NCBI RefSeq assembly: GCF_000611645.1
Contig: NW_014013359.1
Span: 1 to 32,652 of the forward strand
Length of the DNA stretch: 32,652 nt
Direction: 5' to 3'
DNA from: Monoraphidium neglectum
Taxonomy: Eukaryota > Chlorophyta > Chlorophyceae > Sphaeropleales > Selenastraceae
Position 1 is the first letter of the stretch. Each line of letters starts with the position of its first letter. The translations under genes were made by a program, and so were the position numbers. Below the pieces are notes generated by a model that saw only the letters and a list, made by a program, of their open reading frames with translations, did not search any database and had not been told where the DNA came from. Positions 8,261 through 17,345 of this stretch are shown here, piece by piece.

Positions 8261-11168
8261 CACTTGTGAGCGTGAGTGTGTGCGTGCGTGTTTGCGCGCA
8301 CGCACGTGTGTGAGGTGATGGTGGTTGACCACATTTAGGTTGACTGATATTCACAAGCCACAACCCCAAGGCCTTGTCTGTTGACGTAAGTTGATGGGCA
8401 ACCACCCGCAACGGCACTGACCCGCCCTCAGCCCCCCTCCCTACCAGATGAGGGCCATGTCAGTCGGCAGCATCATGAGCTCGCCGCTCTTGTCCTCGTA
8501 CTGCACGGGGCCGCTCCACCGCTTCTTGCGCCTGGGGATAACATGACAGGTGGGAGGTGGAGAGGGCAATGTACCATGAAAATGCGTCACAGAAGAGGGT
8601 GCGGCTGCGACACCACCGGGCAAGACTCACCAAACAGCTGCAGACAGCAGCTCAGGCACGAGCAACTGCACACAGGGCAGCAAGAGCAAACCAGCCATCG
8701 GAGTGTATCTGTGCAAATGTGTGCACTTGCATGTGTATGTGTTTGTGCGTGCGCGAGTATGTCAATGTGTGTGGTTCGGCGTATGTGCACACGTGAGTGC
8801 GTGCTTGTGTATTTGCTATGGCACCCACCACTTGTTGTTGACCAGCTCCTGGAAGTACAGGTTGCTGCCAAAGGTGAATGGGTGGGTGGAGCGCATGTGG
8901 GGGGTGAGGCCCTTGGGATGGCAAAATGGGACCAGCGTGTGGGCTCGGTGAACGTAGAGGAAGGTCGTGCGCAGGGGCTGGTGCGGACATGCCAGACTCG
9001 AAGGCAAGCCCAAGACCTCTGGCTGGCATCAAGGGTGTTGCAACCATCCGCACAGCAGCTCTCAGCAGTTGTTGCAATGCACAGCGTCCATGCAGCCTCA
9101 CCTGAAGGTGGTGGGCGCGTTGGTCCAGGGGCCTGCGGTGGCAGATACAGGACGGACGCTCTTTCTTGAGAATGAATGAGTGACTCCCGTGTCAATGCAA
9201 GCACGCAAGACAGGCAAGATCAGGTGAGTAAGCAGGAGCCCTGCAATCCACCAGGCATGTCAGCCTGGGCAGCACACCCACCCAGGAAGCCACTCCTGTC
9301 GGCATGGCAGCGGCCCAGCGTGTGTGCGCCGCTCAGCGCCACGATCTCCCTGCACAGGAGTGGGGTTGTTTAAAGGGGGGAAGATTGAGAGGGTGTTAAT
9401 GTCTTGCTGCAGCACTGCATCGGCGTTGGTATTGGCGGGGCTGACCTGCCGTCTTAACAGCCTGTATCACCCCTTTGTAGCCATCGGCCTCCTCGGCCAA
9501 GTGGCCGCGCGCGCTCCCCCCCTCCCACCTGTCGTTGAAGCCCATGCGCCCAAAAATCTCGCGGATGTGGGCAGCGCCCAGACTCGCGTCGGGCAGGCGG
9601 CCGTCAGGAGGGCACGCGGTGCTGTCGGGTGCGTCGCTGCGTCCGGGAGCCCACGGGATGGTGGGGCCTTGGGTGGCAAAAAGGGGGTGGTGTGCAGCGA
9701 AGGAGTTCTGTGGGCCTGACTCAAGCAGGGGAGATTTTCAAAACAACCAGTAGCTTGTTGCTCTAACCTATTGCTGTTGCTGGAAAACAAATATTGCTTT
9801 GACCCCGGCCAGCACAGCAGATACGGCCACAAGACTCCCCTTTCCCCTCCCCATCGCCGAGCGCACCGCCCATGGCCTCAATGGCGGTTACCCCAGCCAG
9901 GGTGTAGAGGTCTGCGTACGTGATCCATGGGAACTTAGCCTTGATGGGCTCAAGCAGGTTCCTGAGGGGACAGTGCAGGGCGGGTCTGTGTTTGAAGGGG
10001 ACATGGAGCGGATGCATGCAGGCGTGCAAGCACATGCGGGGCCAGCTGTTGCAGCTGCAGCTGCACCTGTGCACCCGCTCGCGTCTCTGGGAGCCATCCA
10101 ATAATGCCCCGCCCTGCGCTGCCGTTCCCTGCCGCCATACCTGGCCACGGCCAGGCCCGCGTTGGCGCCGTGCTCGCTCTCAGGAGCGAAGCGCATGGTG
10201 GCACCGTTGGAGCCGCCGGTGCCGCTGGCCTTGTCGTACGTCCCCGCAGAGTGCCATGCCAGGCGCACCTTCCGGGGAGGAGGGGTGTGGGCGAGGGGAC
10301 GGAGCAGGCGGACACCTTTAATGCATCAACCCGTCAGTACCGCATGAGCGAGCCATGCGGAGGCAAAATAGGCCACAACTGCCCCTGCGCCCCAAAACAT
10401 CTCCATATGTCCCCGTGCGCCATCCCGATCCTGATGGCCCCTTTCCCCTTTGCCCCCGCCTGGTCGGCCCTGCCCTTGTCCTCCCCCGACCCGCCCTTGT
10501 CACCAGCACGGGGCCGTAGGAGCCATCGTCATAGCCATCCACATCCAGCACGTCCTCGATCGCCTTGCGCACCGCACCGTAGTCTGGCTTGGCAGGAGCC
10601 TGGGGGTATCGATAAGAAGAGATGGCGATGCTTGAACCTCGTGTGGCATGCGACGACGAGGTGCGGACTGGGACGCCGAGGCAGCGCGCACCCCTGCCTT
10701 GCGTCGATAAGCCGCCACCGCTTACCGTAATCACGGGGCCAGGGCTGCCGCTCAGGCTGTCCAGCAGGCCAGTCTTCCAGGCGTAAACTCCACCGGCAGC
10801 GGCAGCGCCCACCACCAAGAGCACCTTGCCGCTGCCGCCGCCACTGGCACTGCCCTGGGGGTTGTGCAGTGCATGCCAGATCAGCGTGCTGAGAGGCAGG
10901 CGCCAATCCCGGCGGTTTGGGCGTCTAGTCTGTGCACGCGACGCTCACGCGGTCTCGTGGCGCGTATAGTGGGGATAATGTCACGCCTCATTTGAGCCTC
11001 GCATGCAGCAGGCAGGGCGGGGCCACGCAGGTGGTCCCGCAATGCACTCGGTTGGGTGCAAGTGTCTCCCACCTCAGAAGCGAACGAACGTGCAGCTGTA
11101 GACATAATATGCGAGCGCGTCGCAGGTGCAGCCGCCCGGGCGGCGGCTAAAGCGAGCCTGCCGATCAT
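7945..11168 (-). CDS. Cytochrome c peroxidase-type class I haem peroxidase, mitochondrial, membrane-anchored
   Basis: Twelve minus-strand exons join in frame to 341 residues: 11168-11073, 10854-10726, 10599-10504, 10268-10141, 9961-9867, 9667-9529, 9349-9282, 9132-9102, 8864-8829, 8531-8445, 8186-8126, 8004-7945. All residues of the class I peroxidase site are present: distal R109, W112 and H113 ([14 protein letters not shown]), proximal H237 ([11 protein letters not shown]), W253 (GPWTNAP) and D297 ([11 protein letters not shown]). [10 protein letters not shown] and [15 protein letters not shown] also match yeast CCP and ascorbate peroxidases. Residues 1-32 look like an Arg/Ala-rich mitochondrial presequence. 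Residues 43-58 ([16 protein letters not shown]) form a hydrophobic segment, as in yeast Ccp1, where it is removed by m-AAA and rhomboid proteases; that processing is inference here. The enzyme would reduce H2O2 with cytochrome c in the intermembrane space. An ascorbate donor is not excluded. Confidence 0.88.
8221..8258. repeat. (GT)19 microsatellite
   Basis: Perfect dinucleotide repeat of 38 bases in the peroxidase intron 8187-8444, followed by degenerate GTGC/GCAC sequence to about 8310. Confidence 0.95.
8699..8815. repeat. Degenerate TG/TGCG-rich tract
   Basis: Imperfect TG-rich sequence filling much of the peroxidase intron 8532-8828. It probably derives from an old microsatellite. Confidence 0.6.
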
Positions 11169-13076
11169 TGTGAGCGAATCGATCTGCGAAATGAGATGTG
11201 TGCTGGGGTTTCGCGTGTCAAAAAGTTGAAAGCGTGGATGCTTGTATCACATTGCAGTATCGTGGCAGCGGGTTCGGATACCGGGCACGCCGTCACCAGG
11301 GCGGCACTCAGCTGCACAAGCTGCTGCTGCGCAGCTGCTGCCGCGTTGGCTGTTGCAAGAGTTGCCATGCCCAAGGGCGCCGCACGACACGATAAAGTGA
11401 AAGCTCACTAAGTTTGCCTGACCCTCGCCGGTCGAGCAAGCGGCTGACGACCTGCCCTCGCCCTTCACAAGGCTAAAACTTGGCTCTTCCTGCTCACTGT
11501 TGTTCAGTGCTGCGCCGCCCTAAGCTACTCAGGGCGATGCCGCTTCAGCAAGCGCAGCCTGTAGCCGCTGTAGCCTCACAGGCATGCGCTGTCTCTGTCA
11601 ACGCTTGCGCTACCAACGCAAGCATCGCTCTTACCCACAGCCGCCTGGGCAGTCAGGGGCACGGCTGGCCTCCTTCGACCTCATCCCGTTCCCACCCCCC
11701 TTCTGTGCGCCCTTCTCCTACCTCCATCTGATTAAGCTACTTTGGAGACCCCTCTACTCACTGCTTCACTTGCGCAGGGTTGTGACGGAGCCTGAGCCTC
11801 CGTCAACAGATCATTAAACAACATGGCACGTTAGCAGATGTTGCACCACCGCTTGATGCGTGATACAGGTACGACGGCAGACGAGACATGGAACAGGTGG
11901 GAGGCAGGTCCTGGTGTAGGTCTGGCTTGTGCAAGTGGCTGCCCAAGGCAGTTGCGCAGCGCTGTCACCACTCCTGTCTCTGACGTTGTCAGGTGTGACT
12001 GCATGCCCTGGTGAAGCCAAACAAGCTGACCAGGTGCGAAACGATGGTGTTTTCTTGGGGATGTTAGGGATGGCGATTTGCCCTGAGGTGCATTTACTCC
12101 ACCCCACTCCTTTCCCTGGTTGTTGCCGTCCTCAAAGCTCTCACACGAGTCAAGCCTCGCTCCATTGGCGCGCGCCTAACGGGTCGGCGGCGATACAGAC
12201 TGCATCCCGAACGTAGACGCTTTGGATCGCACAACCTGTTCCCCCCAAACACAGGGCTTCAGCTGTCACCCATTTCAAAGCAACAGAGCGATGCGGGTGT
12301 CGTGGCGAGCTGTCCGCGCAGCCAAGACACAGCTGCTCTGCACTCGTATGTCTGGCTGCTCTGCATTCGTATCCCCAGGCGGCCGGCAGGCTTGCATAAA
12401 TCATGGCCCCACACAACCCCAGCTCTCTTCCCCTCACCTGCAAGCTTTGTTGGTATCGTATTCTACCTTTTGACCTGCTGGGAGTGGGTGGACCCTCGTC
12501 AGTAACAGCTGGGCCACAAGTGGCATGCTGGTGGCTGTCATCCCAGATAGTCCACCCCCATCTCTGGGGCATGCATATCACCTCGCAAGCCGCTTCAAGC
12601 AAGTTCCTTGCACTCATACGAAAGGAGGATGAGAGCAGAGAAAGAGTGGGGCTATGTTTTCTACACGACCTGGCCCATCTCTGCAACTGGCAGGCAAACC
12701 TGCCCGAACTGACTCACCGTTTCGCATCCCATTACTTGAAACTCTATTCCTTGCCCTGCTGCATATGAACTGCCATTTGAGGTATCTTACACAGATGAAA
12801 GTTGTGGTCTTCCCCAGGCCGTTAGGGATGCACATGGAGAATCAGTGAGTGGTCGAATCACAGAGGGTGGCATTCGCGGGGCGATAGAATAGCCACTGCG
12901 AGCACAACACAAGAAGAACGGGCCAACCGTACAGAGTCAACACAGCAGGGACGCCCAGACACCGAGCACTGGAACGTCCAGGGGCCCCGTTCAGGATACA
13001 GCAGTGGCCATACCCCAAGGATGGGGTGGGGGGATGGGATGAGGATGCAGTGTAACGCATGAATCAAAGTTATGTG
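11169..13076. other. Intergenic, about 1.9 kb, no gene recognised
   Basis: Lies between the start of the peroxidase gene and the 3' end of the TIC40-like gene, both on the minus strand. The left end is the peroxidase promoter. The right end holds the TIC40-like 3' UTR, with TGTAA (minus strand) at 12787-12791. Several open frames of 60-180 codons exist on both strands, but none has recognisable domains, consistent splice structure or the strong G/C third-position bias of the real exons. A non-coding transcript cannot be excluded: a plus-strand TGTAA lies at 13051-13055. Confidence 0.4.
12787..12791 (-). other. Putative TGTAA polyadenylation signal of the TIC40-like gene
   Basis: TTACA on the plus strand reads TGTAA on the minus strand, about 286 bases beyond the stop at 13077-13079. 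Distance and strand fit the TIC40-like transcript. Confidence 0.4.
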
Positions 13077-13507
13077 TTAAAGGCGCTCCAAAATGCCCTC
13101 AATCTGCAAGGGAAAGGAGGGGGGAGGCACTGGCGTGAGGGCGTGGCTTGCAATGTGGTGCGCCAGAACCATGCACAGCGCACTTCGTACTTTCCAAGTT
13201 ACGCGAGGTGTTGGCAATGCGGGCACATGGCACGCCACTCCCAGCAACAAGGGGGCGCGGCATGCAACAGACTCCGCACCCTGAGCGCTGCAGCAGCTCC
13301 TCTGAAAGCGGTCTCCTTCGCCCCTTCAAGCCCCCCCTCGCCACCACATAACACGAAATACTCACCTCCAGCAGCTTCTGGAAGGCGCCCATGACCGCGG
13401 GGTCCTCCCTGTACTTGTTGATGGCGCCGATGTCGGCGCGGACCTCCTCAATGGCTGCGTGCACCTGTCAGAGCAGCATGATTGAATAGGTCAAGAAGGG
13501 GCTTTTG

Positions 13508-13545
<38 letters not shown>

Positions 13546-14807
13546 TGGGGGGGAGGTCCAGGATGCCAAAAACACCTCCCAGTCCTCGCAACACCCCAGC
13601 ACACGATTGGTCTGTGGGGGCACATCTTGTTCCGCGCGGGCAATGCCTCCAGAGGCTGGACCCAACCTGCGGTACCAAGCCCCCGCTCATGCGCTTACCT
13701 GTGGGTCGTGGAATGCGGGGCTGGCGTCCTTGATGGCCACCCTCAGCGCGGCCTCCACATCGGGGTCCAGGCCTGATGGGGTTGCAGGCTGGCGGCGGGC
13801 ATGAACGCGGCATAAGAGGGGTAGGGGGGGAGTGAAGGACAGCGCACACAGGTGGGTGATGGTGTTTTGCCTGAGCTGCTGGGCATGGATCAGCAGGGCA
13901 GGCCGAGGGGTACCAGGCAGGCGGTGTTTCACCGCACCCACGGATCGAGCGCTGCTACAGCAGAGACAGCCAGCAGCCATCTGCATATATTAAAATTGGG
14001 TTTCAGGGCTGCTGAAAATCCACGTACAACTGAGACTCACCCTTGCCGTGTTAAGGTTGCTACCGCTGTCGCTGCTGCTGCTGGGGTTGTTGCCGCCCAA
14101 GCCTAGGCGGTCAGCTGCCAGGAAGGCGATGACCGCACAACCGACCAGCAGGCCGTGGACAAAAGAAAAGCTGCTGAGGCCTGGAACAGTGATGTTGCCT
14201 GAGAAGGGGCGTTGACGATGGCAGAGACGGGGTGGGGGATTCAAGCGCCGGCGACCGCTGACTTGGCTGGGCGCAGTTGCCAATTATCTGCACCACAATG
14301 AACCACACCGCTGCGGCAGAGCCCTGCTGCAAGTTCGCACGCAGGGTGGCAAGCTCCTCAGGCGCTGTACCCACCAAGGCGGCGCCGCCGCTCCTTGAGC
14401 TCATCGTCCAGGGGGGCGTCACCGGGTTCCCCGGCTGCCACCTGCTGCACCTGCACCTGCAGAGCCTGCATGCCCAGGCCCGCCCACCGCTGCGTGCCAA
14501 CAATGATGTCTGACGATGGCTCAGCTGCAACCGCGGCTGCCGCGCTCGCAAGCGGCACTAGCGCAAGCCCCGCGAGAAGGGCACGCCTGCTAGCAGAGTG
14601 GGGCCCGAGCTGGACGGTGCTACTGCAGCTGGGCGCTTCTGTATGCCCCCGCGCACTGGAGGCCGCTCGACATTGGGATACTAGCGAACGATAGAGTCTC
14701 CCAGCTGCGCTTGTATGCTGCCGACGGGCCCTTAGATGATTGCCGCTGCGGGGCACCCGGGCTTGGTGGCCTCGCAAGCGACCTAGGCTGGTGGACAGGG
14801 CTGCCAT
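13077..14807 (-). CDS. TIC40-like plastid membrane protein with C-terminal STI1 domain
   Basis: Six minus-strand exons give 280 residues: 14807-14423, 14364-14281, 14198-14041, 13788-13699, 13464-13366, 13103-13077. Residues 1-72 are a Ser/Arg/Ala-rich plastid transit peptide. SRRALLAGLALVPLASAAAA (73-92) resembles a twin-Arg or membrane segment. A second hydrophobic run, VHGLLVGCAVIAFLAAD, follows near residue 170. The C-terminal part matches the STI1 (Hop/Hip-type) domain of TIC40, the inner-envelope co-chaperone of protein import: AFHDPQVHAAIEE, then AINKYREDPAVMGAFQKLLEI, compared with the AFQNPRVQAAI and KYQNDKEVMDVFNKI patterns of plant TIC40. At 280 residues it is much shorter than plant TIC40 (about 450). 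Two junctions are irregular: a 58-base first intron (or a one-base sequence error), and a GC-AG second intron. The domain call is stronger than the TIC40 orthology call. Confidence 0.6.
13509..13542. repeat. (TG)17 microsatellite
   Basis: Perfect 34-base TG repeat in the TIC40-like intron 13465-13698. Confidence 0.95.
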
Positions 14808-15836
14808 GCCAGAGGAAGATGAGGATCAAGGGGGTGGTGCGACCAACGCTGCTGTAGGTGGCCGAGCTCTACAGATCAGCGGTGTTGAGTGTGAACGATG
14901 TGGCAGCGCGCTCAGCAGAACTTATATATCGGACCTCTGCGTTTGTGATGTATCTACGTCGCATGCTGTAGCGCGTGGCCTTCAATAGCTGTTGGCGGCA
15001 AAACAGGGTGTCGGCTGCGACACCCGAGGATCAGCGCGAGCGGAGCGCCGCGATAACACACCCTCTCTTATGCTGTCACACGGCATTAGTTTGCCGCTCG
15101 TCTATGTTGCACTTTGGCAAGCACAGGACAAACACCCTCTGTGCTTGCAGGGAGTGGCCATCTGCCATGCTGGCGCCCTTGCCCCCATGCCTGCGCACGC
15201 ACCTGACTCCGGACCAACACGCTGTCATCCCACCGCTTCCCCTCAGCTCCCCTCCTTATGCACGGTTGTCAACCGATCTGAGTGCACAGCATCATGCCAG
15301 GTGTTGACCTTGGGAGCAGCATCCTTGGGGTGCAGTGCCTGCCAAGATGAGTAAGCAATCCTTGAAGGTGGGCTAAAAAAGGATCAAGGCAGGGTGTGAA
15401 TGCCAAAGTGCTTATGGGACTGCAGCCAGCAGCCAAATTCCGACACGAGCCTCAACATGGCCCAGTATTCTTACTGGCCCCCGCCAACAATGAGCAGGGA
15501 GTTCATGAGCTGAAAGCATGTTGATGCTGACATCAATGATGCGGGTTCGTATGCTTTTGGCTATCGTTAATTTCGTTTATTTGTGCAGAAATATCTGCAC
15601 CACATGAATGCCCCGCGCGAGCGTATATGTTTTTGCTCGTAGCTTGCACACTAGGAGGCGATGTGGCGCTTCCTTGCACCTTCCCAGTGCATGGGTCGTG
15701 CAGCGACAACGCCCAATACTGGCGGGCGTCTGACGTGCGCTGGTGGCTGCACGGGCACCACCTCGCTGCGCCTGAATTTTAATAGCACACCCTTCTCCAG
15801 CCTCATCAGCTGCTGCAGGACTATGCTGCTCTGTTG
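14808..15836. other. Intergenic between TIC40-like and helical-repeat genes
   Basis: Contains the TIC40-like promoter on the left and the 3' UTR of the helical-repeat gene on the right. The stretch 15350-15650 is AT-richer. No gene was recognised. A 60-codon plus-strand frame starting at 14806 overlaps the TIC40-like start codon and is judged accidental. Confidence 0.45.
14922..14928 (-). promoter_or_regulatory. TATA-box candidate for the TIC40-like gene
   Basis: The minus strand reads GATATATAAG across 14930-14921, a near-consensus TATA element 115-120 bases upstream of the ATG at 14805-14807. The position leaves a 5' UTR of roughly 85-90 bases. It is supported only by sequence and position. 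Confidence 0.4.
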
Positions 15837-17288
15837 TCAGGCCGCTTGTCGCGCACCACTAGCAAGCAGCTCGCGGAACATGGCTCTGTGCGTTGCCCAT
15901 AACAGGCGACCCGCGCCCGACAGCATGGCCATCTTGCCATTGTCTCCCTGAACGGCCGCATCCACCACACGCTCAACCTGCAGTCAACCAGGGCATCGTG
16001 CAGGGCAAGTCAGCAGCAACACGCAGGCGTACAATGGCTGACGCACAGCTCCCAACTGTCTTCTCTGTACTCGCGAAATCCAGGCCACTGCACGATCTGC
16101 CGTTGATCAGCGCCAGCCACAGCAGCCCCCTCTCCCCAACAAGATGCTCTGCTGCTGTACTGCAAACACGGCGGCAACTGTTCACCCTGCCCGCACCTCC
16201 ATGCGGCCCCAGTCCTCTGCCAAGACAGCTTCCAGTGCACGCAGCAGGCGCAGCGCAGCGCTGGTGGGCAGCAGCACGTCCACAAGGGCGATCTGGCCAA
16301 TGTGATGGGCCCGCAGGTGGCAGATGGAAGTTCACGGCTGCTGTGTTGTGTGAGGACTGACGACATTCAAGGCAGTTACGCACCGGCTTTGGTGACCTTA
16401 TACACACGTGCATGGCTTCTAGCCGCGCGAGGCGTCAGCGTGCATACACATGCACGCTTGCGCACACACACTCACGCACACTCACACTCACGTGATGGCG
16501 AACGCGCATACACGTATGCATACACTCGCGTGTTGTTGCACGCACCTACACGCACACACGCACATACACACACATTCTCTATCTCACACACACACACGCG
16601 CACACACACGCACACGCACGCGCATGCACACGCACACGCACACGCACGCGCACACGCACGCACGCACACGCACGCACGCACGCACGCACGNNNNNNNNNN
16701 NNNNNNNNNNNNNNNNNNNNNNNNNNNNNNNNNNNNNNNNNNNNNNNNNNNNNNNNNNNNNNNNNNNNNNNNNNNNNNNNNNNNNNNNNNNNNNNNNNNN
16801 NNNNNNNNNNNNNNNNNNNNNNNNNNNNNNNNNNNNNNNNNNNNNNNNNNNNNNNNNNNNNNNNNNNNNNNNNNNNNNNNNNNNNNNNNNNNNNNNNNNN
16901 NNNNNNNNNNNNNNNNNNNNNNNNNNNNNNNNNNNNNNNNNNNNNNNNNNNNNNNNNNNNNNNNNNNNNNNNNNNNNNNNNNNNNNNNNNNNNNNNNNNN
17001 NNNNNNNNNNNNNNNNNNNNNNNNNNNNNNNNNNNNNNNNNNNNNNNNNNNNNNNNNNNNNNNNNNNNNNNNNNNNNNNNNNNNNNNNNNNNNNNNNNNN
17101 NNNNNNNNNNNNNNNNNNNNNNNNNNNNNNNNNNNNNNNNNNNNNNNNNNNNNNNNNNNNNNNNNNNNNNNNNNNNNNNNNNNNNNNNNNNNNNNNNNNN
17201 NNNNNNNNNNNNNNNNNNNNNNNNNNNNNNNNNNNNNNNNNNNNNNNNNNNNNNNNNNNNNNNNNNNNNNNNNGCGACAACGCACGCA

Positions 17289-17345
<57 letters not shown>

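Noticed and set aside
12150..12768. Overlapping open frames of 120-178 codons on both strands
   Set aside because: No conserved motifs, mixed codon usage, and no splice structure linking them to neighbours.
14806..14988. Plus-strand frame whose ATG overlaps the TIC40-like ATG (CATG at 14805-14808)
   Set aside because: CATG is self-complementary, so opposed ATGs are expected by chance. The 60-codon product has no family features and covers the TATA candidate of the TIC40-like gene.
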